Position numbers and translations under genes: made by a program. A stretch of DNA of 51,208 nucleotides, taken from the NCBI GenBank assembly GCA_900316045.1, contig ONBM01000004.1, positions 1 to 51,208 on the forward strand. The letters are read 5' to 3'. Shown in pieces: positions 33,548 through 41,792 of the stretch; position 1 is the stretch's first letter, and each line of letters starts with the position of its first letter. Source of the DNA: an uncultured Bacteroidales bacterium (GTDB lineage Bacteria > Bacteroidota > Bacteroidia > Bacteroidales > UBA932). A model generated the notes under the pieces. It was given only the letters and a program-made list of their open reading frames with translations, made no database searches and was not told the DNA's origin.

Positions 33548-36301
33548 CTAATATATTTCTGTGCCTCCTCCGCCGCCGATAGAAGTTGAATTGTTCATGA
33601 GTCCGCCACCAATTCCTCCGAATCCGCCGCTAGAGGAACCTCCTCCAGAAGATCTTCCGCCGCCCATGCTTCCGGATGACACGCTAACTTTCTTGTTCTG
33701 ACTTGGTTGCAGGTAGAACGGCCAGTAAATTCCAAATTTAAGAGCGCGCTGAGTCCGAATGAAATGGTTTGCGCTGAAATAGTCATTCTTGCTGGCAGGC
33801 CATCCTTGCCCAACGTTCTCAACTTTTATGAATATGCATGCACGCTTCCATTGAACGTTCACGAATGCGTCAATGTAAGGACCATTGTTGTACTTGGCCT
33901 CTTTCTGATTATAGAATTGCCCTATGGCTGGATTCCAGCCTGGAGCGTAGAACTTTGTGTTGTACCATGCGTTCGCTCCGATCTGCATCTGCATTATGTT
34001 TCTCTTGACATTGAACTGAATGTAGTAACGCGCATTGATGGCAACGGTAGGCACTGGAATCACGTCTTCATCGGAGGAAACCTGGAAGAGGATTCTGTTG
34101 TCCAGGTGCAGGAAATTGAAAATATTGAAATTCTTAGTCATCGAAGCTGAAAGCACGCTCATAGGCGATGTGTTCTGCTTAATGCCAGTGCTGTCGAAAT
34201 ATATGTTATTCTTAAGGAGCGCATACCCGGCGTCCAGACTGATATTCCAGCGAGGAATCGACATAGAGCCAGTGACTTTAGTCGTGGAAATTTTGTCGAA
34301 ATTGTTGTTCCATGCATAATGGTTTGAGTAATAGCTCTGCCAGTAGTAATCTGGCTCTTTCAGGCTTGTTTCGAAATGAGCGTTGAAAGAGACAGGACTG
34401 TATCTCTGTCTCCTGAAAGGGAAAATATTCAGCTTAGCATTAGCCTTCACGCTGAAGTCTTGCGACTCAGGACCCACTAGCACGAAGTCTCCCTTGGCAT
34501 CCCATTGGATGAATTTTTTCAGCTGGCCTTCTATTCCGGCATAGAGGAATGTGGAATTCCATGTCGTATTCTTTTTAAGGCCCAGGAAAGATGAGTAATC
34601 GAAATTGTAGAAATTCAGCAGCCTGTTGCCAGCCCCCACGTCAAGTTTGGAAACTATGCCTTCGCTGAACCAAGGCTGCAGCCTTATGAATATCCTGTTC
34701 TCCAGTTTCATGACTCTGGAAGAATCGTGGGACTGCGTGGGATTATATAGAAAGTTATTCCTGTAAAGATTGCGCCCGTCCGTGTCTGAGCTGGATATCT
34801 CGTCTTGATACATGCGAGTGAAAACGGAATATTCAGAGCTGTGGCCGATGAAAGCGCTCGTAATGTTCATATTCCCTGTGGTATCTCTCGCTTCTCTGGC
34901 CAGCTTCCTCTCGGCAAGCAACTTCTCCATGCTTGCTATCTCGGCAGAGTCACCAGTGGCTGTGATGCTGTCTCTGTATGCCTCGTCCGCCTTAACTTCT
35001 TTCCTGTATTTAAGTTTCTTCAGGAAAGTGAAAGGAATCCTGTACTGTTGGTCTATGAAGACTGTATTTTTCTTGGTGACCGATGATGCGCTGGTCAGAT
35101 AGACAGGATATTCCCTTGCATCCAGAGTCGTATCGGTGACCATCTTGTTGTCCGAGATTCCTCCGTTCTCGTTATGTACTATCTTATTGTAGATGTAGCC
35201 GACGTGCATCATGTATCTTTTCCCCAGGTAGTTGGTTGAGGCGATGAAAGTCTTGTTGGCAGTCCGTTCATTCTCCATCATGCCGTTACCTCCGAACCTA
35301 TCGTATTCTAGCGTGAAATTCAGCTCAGGTAATATGTTCTGCGTTGTCATTATGTGCAGGTTGTCCGACTCTTTCTGGCTATTTGCGAACAAAGTCCCGA
35401 AGTAAGCCAGCTCTGTGTACGGGGTTTTCGTATTGTACATCGGCAACGTGGCAGGGGAAAACGACCAAGGTTCGTACGGCTGATAGAAAGCAACTCCGTT
35501 CTCGTTATCTCGCTTGAAATAGTCGTAGTACTGCACCGGCGAGCCTGCAACGCCGAGCCATGTGGCATTCACGTCTTTTCTGAATATAGGGTAGTCGTAG
35601 AAGCGGTAATTATAGCCTGTATCAGGGAATTGAAGATGCATTTTGTGGAATTCCCTCTCGTGCGTCCATTGGATTATGCGTTTGTACTGCATTGAATCTG
35701 GCAGGGCAAAAGTCTCCAGAATTCTCGGAGTGTATTCGCGGATGCTGTCTTTGATGGCCTTGATGCTGTCTTTGATCGCAAGCACGCTGTCGGCGATATG
35801 CTTCTTGAAGTTCTCCTTGACTTGGATGTCGTACTTCTTCCTGTCCGTCTTGGAAAGACTTGCGTACCATTCGTCGAAAGCCTCCTTGGCGCGAATCGTG
35901 GAATCGATGGCGTAGAGAGAGTCGAGCTTCGGCCAGTCCAGGGAATCTCCAGCTTCCTTTAAAGAGTCTCTTACGAAAACATGTGTCGCGGAGTCAAGCA
36001 GGGCTACGTAGTATCTGTAGCGGAAAGGGTCTATGTCTTTAAGCGAATCTGGCGGGAATATCGTGTCTCGCGCGCTTAAGGCTGGCGTCGTGTCTTGAAT
36101 CGCCTTAAGATAAGCAGTGTCGTCCACGCTCCCTCCGCCACGCTTTATGAACTGATTCCTGTACTTGATAGTGTCTTGAATGCTTTCCAAAAGACTAGTC
36201 CATGGGGCTTTCGGAGAGTGCATGTCCATTGCGGCAGTCTGGAGTGCCAGGAAGCACACCACCGCAAACGGGAACCATATTTTCTTCAGGACGCTTTTCA
36301 T
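33548..36301 (-). CDS. large Bacteroidetes putative porin (PF14121-like)
   Basis: 917 residues. Signal peptide (VVCFLALQTAAM), then an N-terminal periplasmic region of about 210 residues rich in charged helices with a repeat-like stretch IKDSIKAIKDSIRE. From about 215 the beta-rich porin region begins (PDTGYNYRFYDYPIFRKDVN, then GVAFYQPYEPWSFSPATLPM). The family is a Bacteroidetes-specific 'putative porin'. The barrel seems to end with FGIYWPFYLQP; a further 45 residues are almost only Gly and Ser (GGGRSSGGGSSSGGFGGIGG) and end in GGGGTEIY. This tail is unusual for a barrel protein and resembles the tail of the lipoprotein at 17445. Confidence 0.85.
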   Translation of the reverse strand: MKSVLKKIWFPFAVVCFLALQTAAMDMHSPKAPWTSLLESIQDTIKYRNQFIKRGGGSVDDTAYLKAIQDTTPALSARDTIFPPDSLKDIDPFRYRYYVALLDSATHVFVRDSLKEAGDSLDWPKLDSLYAIDSTIRAKEAFDEWYASLSKTDRKKYDIQVKENFKKHIADSVLAIKDSIKAIKDSIREYTPRILETFALPDSMQYKRIIQWTHEREFHKMHLQFPDTGYNYRFYDYPIFRKDVNATWLGVAGSPVQYYDYFKRDNENGVAFYQPYEPWSFSPATLPMYNTKTPYTELAYFGTLFANSQKESDNLHIMTTQNILPELNFTLEYDRFGGNGMMENERTANKTFIASTNYLGKRYMMHVGYIYNKIVHNENGGISDNKMVTDTTLDAREYPVYLTSASSVTKKNTVFIDQQYRIPFTFLKKLKYRKEVKADEAYRDSITATGDSAEIASMEKLLAERKLAREARDTTGNMNITSAFIGHSSEYSVFTRMYQDEISSSDTDGRNLYRNNFLYNPTQSHDSSRVMKLENRIFIRLQPWFSEGIVSKLDVGAGNRLLNFYNFDYSSFLGLKKNTTWNSTFLYAGIEGQLKKFIQWDAKGDFVLVGPESQDFSVKANAKLNIFPFRRQRYSPVSFNAHFETSLKEPDYYWQSYYSNHYAWNNNFDKISTTKVTGSMSIPRWNISLDAGYALLKNNIYFDSTGIKQNTSPMSVLSASMTKNFNIFNFLHLDNRILFQVSSDEDVIPVPTVAINARYYIQFNVKRNIMQMQIGANAWYNTKFYAPGWNPAIGQFYNQKEAKYNNGPYIDAFVNVQWKRACIFIKVENVGQGWPASKNDYFSANHFIRTQRALKFGIYWPFYLQPSQNKKVSVSSGSMGGGRSSGGGSSSGGFGGIGGGLMNNSTSIGGGGGTEIY

Positions 36302-36326
36302 GTGTTTTCCTTAGCGTACAATCTTA

Positions 36327-36358
36327 CAAATGTAAATACTTTTCCTTTTTTCGGCAAA
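36327..36358 (-). promoter_or_regulatory. canonical Bacteroidetes promoter of the porin gene
   Basis: On the minus strand TTTG (36358-36355), 20 bases, then TACATTTG (36334-36327): an exact -33/-7 pair. Transcription should start near 36320, about 18 bases before the ATG at 36301. A palindrome TTCGG-CAAAT-CCGAA (36350-36364) covers the -33 box and could be an operator. Confidence 0.7.
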
Positions 36359-36382
36359 TCCGAAGCTCCACGACGATTCCCT

Positions 36383-38191
36383 TTAGATTGATAATTCCAG
36401 CCAGCGGGTTTCCTTGGCATCAAGTTCAGCTGAGACTTCGCCGAAGCGAGAGGTGGCTTTCTGTATCTCTTCGTAATCAGTAAGCGAACCGTTCAGCTTG
36501 GCTTCCAGCTCTGTTTTCTCTGTAGTAAGTGAGGCAATGTCTTTCTCCAGCTGCTCCAACTCTTTCTGCTCTTTGTAGGAGAGGCGTTTTTTCTTAGGAG
36601 CGCTGCCTCTATCGGCCTCGTTCGAATCACCGGACTTAGACGCTCCACCGATTTTTGAAGAGCGAGCCGCCTCGCGGGCCTGTGCCCTCTGTGCAGCCTT
36701 GTAATCTTTCAGGTACTGGTTGTACTGGCTGTAGCTCCCGATGAAATCTTTCACAACTCCATCCCCGCAGAACACGAAGAGATGGTCGACCAGCCTGTCC
36801 AGGAAATGCCTGTCGTGGGATACTATGATCAGCGAACCCTTGAAGTCTTTGAGATATTCCTCCAATATATTGATAGTCACTATGTCCAAGTCGTTGGTCG
36901 GCTCGTCCATCACCAGCAGGTTCGGCTGCTTCATGAGGATTGTGAGCAGGTATAGCCTTCTTCGCTCTCCTCCCGAGAGCGAACCTACGCGGTTATTCAG
37001 CATGTCGTGAGGAAAGAGGAATTGGCCCAGCAGGTGAGTGTCGTTCACCGTCTCCAGTACCGTCTGGTCCTCATCGAAGGACATTCCGGTCTGTTTGTAA
37101 TAGCCTATGTTCAAGGATTCTCCCCTTTCTATCGTGCCGGTGAGCATGCCTGGGTCGGCAGGATCCAGATTGTTCAGCAATATGTTCACGAAAGTGGATT
37201 TGCCTACGCCGTTGCCACCCACTATCCCAACTTTCTCGTACCGCTGAAAATTGTAAGAGAAGTGGCTCAGGTAACATTTGCCACCGTAGAAGAAGCTCAC
37301 GTCCTTGCAGTTGATGATCTTCGTGCCGAGTCTCGAAGCCCCTCCCATTTCGCTCAGGTCCATCTGATTGCTCCGATAGACTTGCTCGGCCCTGTCTTTC
37401 AATTCGTAGAATGCATTCTTGCGGTATTTGGCCTTTCCAGTACGGGCGCAAGGGGATGAGTGCATCCACTCCAGCTCTCGGCGCAGCACGTTCCGTATCT
37501 TGTCTGTCTCGGCATTATAGTTATCTATTCTTTCCTGACGCTTCTCCAGGTAGTTCTCGTAATTGCCTTTGTAGATGTAGACCTGGCCGTGATCCAGTTC
37601 CATCACGATGTTCGCCACGCTGTCCAGGAAATAACGGTCGTGAGTGACCATCAGCAGAGTGCATCTGGCATGGGTGAGATAGTCCTCTAGAAACTCTATC
37701 GCATCTATGTCCAAATGGTTAGTGGGTTCGTCCATCACATAGAAATCGGCCTCGGAGGCCAGCATGACCACCAATGCGACCCGTTTTACTTCGCCGCCAG
37801 AAAGATCTTTCATCTTCAACGACGAATCCAGATGGAAAGAAGTTACCAGCTTGTTGATCCTGATCTCATATTCGGAAAGATGTTCTGGCGACAAATGCTC
37901 TGTCCATTTCAGCGAGTCCTTGTGAACCTGCTCAATGACAGTGAGCTCAGGGTCGAACAAATATTCCTGTTCCAGGAAAGCTATCCTGATGTCCTTCAGA
38001 AACAGCACTTTGCCGCCAGAGTCGGAGCTGTCCTTGCCGGCGATTATGCGCAGCAGGCTAGTCTTCCCAGTGCCATTAGGAGCGATTAGCGCAATCTTGT
38101 CGCCTTCGTTGATATTGAAAGCTATGTGGTCGAAAAGAACTTTCGGCCCGTATGATTTGGAAATATTCTCTATCTGGAGGTAGCTGGGCAT
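36383..38191 (-). CDS. ABC-F family ATPase (Uup-like)
   Basis: 602 residues with two ABC domains and no membrane segment. First domain: Walker A APNGTGKTS, signature LSGGE, Walker B FYVMDEPTNHLD. Second domain: Walker A GGNGVGKST, signature LSGGERRR, Walker B LLVMDEPTNDLD. Between them is the charged linker (RRELEWMHSSPCARTGKAKY) that in ABC-F proteins reaches into the ribosome. The C-terminal 75 residues are a predicted coiled coil (KEQKELEQLEKDIASLTTEK), as in Uup/EttA-like proteins. It probably rescues or tunes translating ribosomes; nothing points to drug resistance in particular. Confidence 0.93.
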   Translation of the reverse strand: MPSYLQIENISKSYGPKVLFDHIAFNINEGDKIALIAPNGTGKTSLLRIIAGKDSSDSGGKVLFLKDIRIAFLEQEYLFDPELTVIEQVHKDSLKWTEHLSPEHLSEYEIRINKLVTSFHLDSSLKMKDLSGGEVKRVALVVMLASEADFYVMDEPTNHLDIDAIEFLEDYLTHARCTLLMVTHDRYFLDSVANIVMELDHGQVYIYKGNYENYLEKRQERIDNYNAETDKIRNVLRRELEWMHSSPCARTGKAKYRKNAFYELKDRAEQVYRSNQMDLSEMGGASRLGTKIINCKDVSFFYGGKCYLSHFSYNFQRYEKVGIVGGNGVGKSTFVNILLNNLDPADPGMLTGTIERGESLNIGYYKQTGMSFDEDQTVLETVNDTHLLGQFLFPHDMLNNRVGSLSGGERRRLYLLTILMKQPNLLVMDEPTNDLDIVTINILEEYLKDFKGSLIIVSHDRHFLDRLVDHLFVFCGDGVVKDFIGSYSQYNQYLKDYKAAQRAQAREAARSSKIGGASKSGDSNEADRGSAPKKKRLSYKEQKELEQLEKDIASLTTEKTELEAKLNGSLTDYEEIQKATSRFGEVSAELDAKETRWLELSI

Positions 38192-38217
38192 AAGAAATCT
38201 TTATATGATGCGATATA

Positions 38218-38598
38218 TCAGAACAGCCCTTCCAAGTCGGCTTCGCTATATTCTTTGAACCAGGTACCCAGCCTCTCTTTTGCCTGTAGCTTAACTTCCG
38301 GCGTTATATTCTTAGATACGGAATATATTCCCCAGATCAATGCGGCTAAGTCGTCTGTGAAGCCTACCGCAGGCACGAAATCGGGAATCAAGTCCATCGG
38401 AAGTATCAAGTAGCCTAGCGCTCCGATGATTTTCAGCCTGTCTGCCTTCGGAGTGGCTGGATTCTTCATCACATAGTAAAGCAGAAGAGCTGCATAGACA
38501 ACTTTCACTCCAGCGCTCTTCGCTACCTTCCTGATCTTTTCCCAAAACTGATTGTCGGAATAATTCTTCTGATATTTATCAAACTGATTGTCTGCCAT
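38218..38598 (-). CDS. YkvA/DUF1232 small membrane protein
   Basis: 126 residues. The core KADRLKIIGALGYLILPMDL-IPDFVPAVGFTDDLAAL is the DUF1232 signature (PxDxIPD...GxxDD). There are two or three hydrophobic stretches, around 33-45 (VVYAALLLYYVM) and 55-90. Function unknown in the family. It lies 59 bp after trkA and 26 bp before the ABC-F gene on the same strand. Confidence 0.88.
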   Translation of the reverse strand: MADNQFDKYQKNYSDNQFWEKIRKVAKSAGVKVVYAALLLYYVMKNPATPKADRLKIIGALGYLILPMDLIPDFVPAVGFTDDLAALIWGIYSVSKNITPEVKLQAKERLGTWFKEYSEADLEGLF

Positions 38599-38657
38599 AC
38601 CTCAATTCTTTTGCCGTAAAATTACGAAATATTCACAAGAATGCAGCCGTGGGGCGT

Positions 38658-40016
38658 TTATCTGAAAAACTTGTCGACCTCTTTGACTGCGGAAGGGAGG
38701 GCGAAGACAGCTACGCGGTCGTATGGCTGGATGATGGTGTCGCCGACGGCAATCAGGGATTCGGCCCCGCGAATGACTCCGCCTATGATGGAATCGCGAG
38801 GAAAGCCCAGGTCTTTCAGCGGAGCCTTGGTTATGGCGCTTCCCGGAGCGACGTTATATTCAAGGACCTCAGCCTCGGTGCCGCTCATATATTTCACTAG
38901 GCGGGCCTTTCCGCTCAAAGTGTATTTGAACAGCCTGCCCGCCGTAATGAGCTTCTTATTTATCACAGTGTCCACCCCCATCTCCTCAGCCAATCTGACA
39001 TATTCATTATTCTCGACCTCGGCAATGGCCCTGTCGACTCCAAACTTCTTGGCAACCACGCAAGACAGGATATTCGCCTCGTCATTCTGAGTGAGCGCCA
39101 CGAAAGCATCCATATCCTTGATTCCCTCTTCAAGAAGCAAATCGGTGTTCTTGTCATCACCGTTGATGACAATCACGTTGTCGTCCAGCTTCTCTGAAAG
39201 TTCAGTCGCCCTATCCATGTCCTTGACGATGATTTTCACGCTCTCCAGTTTTCTCGAAAGCTGAGCGGCGGCAAGTTCAGCAATCTGCGAGCCACCGATT
39301 ATCATCACTGAATTTATCTCCAGCGTGTTCTTCCCGAGATATTTCATCAGAGGCGTCATTCCCTCGCGAGTGGAGATGATGAAAACCCTATCGTTGTACA
39401 TGAATTTCGTGTCGGGCTTCGGCATTATCGTCTTCCCGTTCCTGGATACGGCGATGACCCTGAACTGGAAACCAGATGTGGCCGCAACGGCAGCGAAATC
39501 TGCAAGCTTCAGGTCCAAGAGAGGGGAGTCCTCTTCTATCTTGAACACTTCAATCTGGAGCTTCCCATGCCCAAGGTCCATGGCATCGGTAGCCTGTGAG
39601 TGTTTAAGCATATCCACGATTTCGTCTGCAGCCAGCTTCTCTGGATGGAACATGAGCTCGATGCCCATCTGCTTGAACAACAGCTTGTTCTCTGGAGCCA
39701 GGAACTCTTCGTCATCGATTCTTGCAGTGACTTTCTTCGCACCGAGATTCCTGGCTATCAGAGCACTCACTATGTTTACGTCTTGAGGGACGTTGGGCAC
39801 CACTGAAATAAACAGGTCCGCCCTCTGGACCTGTGCCTCTTTCATAACTTTAATGGAAGATGGCGGGCCTTGGAACGTAATCACGTCGGCCTCCGAATTG
39901 ATTCTCTCCAGCCTTGCAGGATCGCTGTCAATCACAGTGATGTCGTTTGCCTCCAGGCTGAGCATCTTTGCGAGATGGGAGCCGACTTCACCAGCGCCGT
40001 CGATGACGATTTTCAT
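38658..40016 (-). CDS. trkA: TrkA, potassium uptake regulatory subunit
   Basis: 452 residues with two repeated NAD-binding RCK_N modules (start MKIVIDGAGEVGSHLAKML; second at about 230, SVMIIGGSQIAELAAAQL) each followed by an RCK_C domain (about 140-220 and 370-450; EYNVAPGSAITKAPLKDLGF). TrkA gates the membrane channel TrkH. In many Bacteroidetes trkH follows directly, but here a DUF1232 gene follows. In the first glycine motif GAGEVG is intact; the second, GGSQIA, is degenerate. The start overlaps the glycosyltransferase stop by 4 bp. Confidence 0.93.
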   Translation of the reverse strand: MKIVIDGAGEVGSHLAKMLSLEANDITVIDSDPARLERINSEADVITFQGPPSSIKVMKEAQVQRADLFISVVPNVPQDVNIVSALIARNLGAKKVTARIDDEEFLAPENKLLFKQMGIELMFHPEKLAADEIVDMLKHSQATDAMDLGHGKLQIEVFKIEEDSPLLDLKLADFAAVAATSGFQFRVIAVSRNGKTIMPKPDTKFMYNDRVFIISTREGMTPLMKYLGKNTLEINSVMIIGGSQIAELAAAQLSRKLESVKIIVKDMDRATELSEKLDDNVIVINGDDKNTDLLLEEGIKDMDAFVALTQNDEANILSCVVAKKFGVDRAIAEVENNEYVRLAEEMGVDTVINKKLITAGRLFKYTLSGKARLVKYMSGTEAEVLEYNVAPGSAITKAPLKDLGFPRDSIIGGVIRGAESLIAVGDTIIQPYDRVAVFALPSAVKEVDKFFR

Positions 40017-41113
40017 AATGTTTTCCTTAAATATTCAAAAATACCATTCCCCTTCAGCATCGCCAGAGGGATAATCCATCTGCGGAATAGCCGTGGGGGC
40101 TGGATGCCTTGGTGGCTTTCAGCAAATCTTTCTATGCCAGCAAGTTCAATGCCGCGCCTAAGCTGCTTGAACTCTTTGTGCGCATGAAGGACAGCTTTGA
40201 AATATTCAATTTTCCCAGTCAGCAGATAAACGGCAGCAGAGCAGCCATCGAGGCACTTTCTTATGAATATGAGCCTCCGCGCTTTACGAACGGCTTTGGA
40301 TGCCGCTTTCTGCGGAGAAAGTCCCTTTGACATATTTTCCAATGAATATGTCTTAGCTGCATTGTTCTCCAGCATCAGCAGGTCATTGCGGAAATTGAGC
40401 TTTAACTTCCACGGGGAATCCTGCGGCAAAGTGCCACCGCCAAGATGGTACACCACCGATGACGGCACGATGCAGATTTTCATGCCTTCCAGCTGAAGCC
40501 TCCAGCAAAGGTCGATCTCTTCCATGTGAGCGAAGAACCTGTCGTCCAGGCCTCCCATTTCTGAATATGCAGACTTCCGCATCACCAGGCATGCTCCTGT
40601 TGCCCAGAAAACCTCATGGGTCGAATCGTACTGGCCAGAATCTTTCTCCACTTTCTTCAGCACCCGGCCGCGACAGAACGGGTAGCCGAAATGATCCAGC
40701 ATTCCGCCAGCCGCTCCGGCATAATCGAAAGTGTCCCGTTTGTACCACGAATGTAGTTTCGGGGCGCATGCGGCGCAGTCAGGATGGGCATCCATCCACT
40801 CTATGAGTGGTTCCAGCCAGCCCTCAGGAACTTCGATGTCGGTGTTCATCAATATGAAATATTCCATGTCATGGACATCTTGAAGTTCCTTGAAAGCCCT
40901 GTTGTAGCCTCCAGTGAAGCCGTAATTCTTATCAAGGCGGATTTGCCTTACAGAAGGGAACTGCTCGTCCATCACTTTCATAGACTCATCAGTCGAAGCG
41001 CTGTCGGCGACCACTACCTCGGCTCCTTCTGGCAGCGAGGCCAGGAGGGGAGGTAGGAATCGCCGCAGATAATCGGCAGTGTTCCAATTCAATATGACGA
41101 TGGCAGTCCGCAT
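40013..41113 (-). CDS. family 2 glycosyltransferase (rhamnosyltransferase-like)
   Basis: 366 residues. The GT-A fold is shown by VILNWNTADYLRRFLPPLLA, VVVADSASTDES, KNYGFTGGYNRAF, the DxD-like MNTDIEVPEGWL and the later EEIDLCWRLQLEG. These match GT2 enzymes that extend surface polysaccharides. The C-terminal 110 residues contain basic amphipathic helices (KAASKAVRKARRLIFIRKCL), likely for membrane contact. Sugar and acceptor unknown. It sits 6 bp after slyD and overlaps trkA. Confidence 0.9.
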   Translation of the reverse strand: MRTAIVILNWNTADYLRRFLPPLLASLPEGAEVVVADSASTDESMKVMDEQFPSVRQIRLDKNYGFTGGYNRAFKELQDVHDMEYFILMNTDIEVPEGWLEPLIEWMDAHPDCAACAPKLHSWYKRDTFDYAGAAGGMLDHFGYPFCRGRVLKKVEKDSGQYDSTHEVFWATGACLVMRKSAYSEMGGLDDRFFAHMEEIDLCWRLQLEGMKICIVPSSVVYHLGGGTLPQDSPWKLKLNFRNDLLMLENNAAKTYSLENMSKGLSPQKAASKAVRKARRLIFIRKCLDGCSAAVYLLTGKIEYFKAVLHAHKEFKQLRRGIELAGIERFAESHQGIQPPRLFRRWIIPLAMLKGNGIFEYLRKTL

Positions 41114-41119
41114 GTCGCT

Positions 41120-41785
41120 TCACTCTTTGTCTTTGCAATGTCCTTTGCCATGGCAGCACTCGCCATCTTCGTGACCTTCGCCATGGCAGCACTCTCCATC
41201 CTTGTGGCCTTCGCCATGGCAGCACTCGCCATCCTTGTGGCCTTCGCCATGGCAGCACTCGCCATCGCCATGGTGCTTGCAGTGATGATGCTCTTCCGGA
41301 GGCAGGAACTCACCATGAAGCCCTTCCGTCAGCTCTTTCTCTGTCGCATCCCTGACTTCCACGATGTTCCCTTTGAAATTCAAGGTCTTACCGGCCATGG
41401 GATGATTGAAGTCCATCTTCACTGAGTCGTCCGACACTTCGCGTACGATTCCCTGGACCACTCTGCCGTCCTGGCTCATCATAGGAACCATCTGGCCGAC
41501 CACGAGAAACTCCTCCATCAGCTTTCCATCCACCATGAAGGCCGTTTTTGGAAGGTCGATTATTTGAGTTTGATCAACTTCTCCATAGCCCTCGGCAGGA
41601 GTCAGCGTGAATTCGAACGAATCCCCAGGTTCTTTACCTTCAACTTCGCTCTCGAATTTCGGGAGCAGCATGTGCGTCCCGTGTATGTAATCCAATGGAC
41701 GATCTTGCGTGGCTTTGTCAGCAACTTTTCCGTCAACTACCAGTTCGTAGGCGAGCTTGACGACTTTGTTTTTGTCTACTTTCAT
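41120..41785 (-). CDS. slyD: SlyD-type FKBP peptidyl-prolyl isomerase with His/Cys-rich tail
   Basis: 221 residues. The FKBP core with inserted chaperone flap is recognisable by KVVKLAYELVVDGKVAD, PLDYIHGTHMLLPKFESEVE and MDFNHPMAGKTLNFKG (the SlyD signature FNHPLAGK). From residue 164 the last 58 residues contain 13 His and 10 Cys, arranged as four copies of an 11-residue unit DGECCHGEGHK. E. coli SlyD has a shorter His/Cys-rich tail that binds nickel and serves hydrogenase maturation. This tail should bind soft or borderline metals. No hydrogenase or urease genes are in the window. No signal peptide, so cytoplasmic. Confidence 0.93.
   Translation of the reverse strand: MKVDKNKVVKLAYELVVDGKVADKATQDRPLDYIHGTHMLLPKFESEVEGKEPGDSFEFTLTPAEGYGEVDQTQIIDLPKTAFMVDGKLMEEFLVVGQMVPMMSQDGRVVQGIVREVSDDSVKMDFNHPMAGKTLNFKGNIVEVRDATEKELTEGLHGEFLPPEEHHHCKHHGDGECCHGEGHKDGECCHGEGHKDGECCHGEGHEDGECCHGKGHCKDKE
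41150..41266. repeat. 33-bp tandem repeat encoding the SlyD tail
   Basis: Period exactly 33 bp with units at 41150, 41183, 41216 and a partial unit at 41249, differing by only a few bases. The repeat stays in frame with slyD and encodes the 11-residue His/Cys unit. High DNA identity suggests recent slippage expansion; copy number may vary between strains. Confidence 0.9.
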
Positions 41786-41792
41786 GATAATA

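Noticed and set aside
36350..36364. TTCGG/CCGAA hairpin as a terminator of the ABC-F gene
   Set aside because: On the minus strand it is followed by A, not T, and it sits on the -33 box of the porin promoter.
41150..41266. Regular 33-bp repeats as a possible CRISPR array
   Set aside because: The units are directly adjacent with no variable spacers, keep the slyD reading frame and encode its tail.
41138..41425. 95-codon plus-strand frame with repeated hydrophobic segments over slyD
   Set aside because: It is the antisense of the His/Cys repeat; the hydrophobic pattern arises from the repeat composition, and slyD is clearly the real gene.
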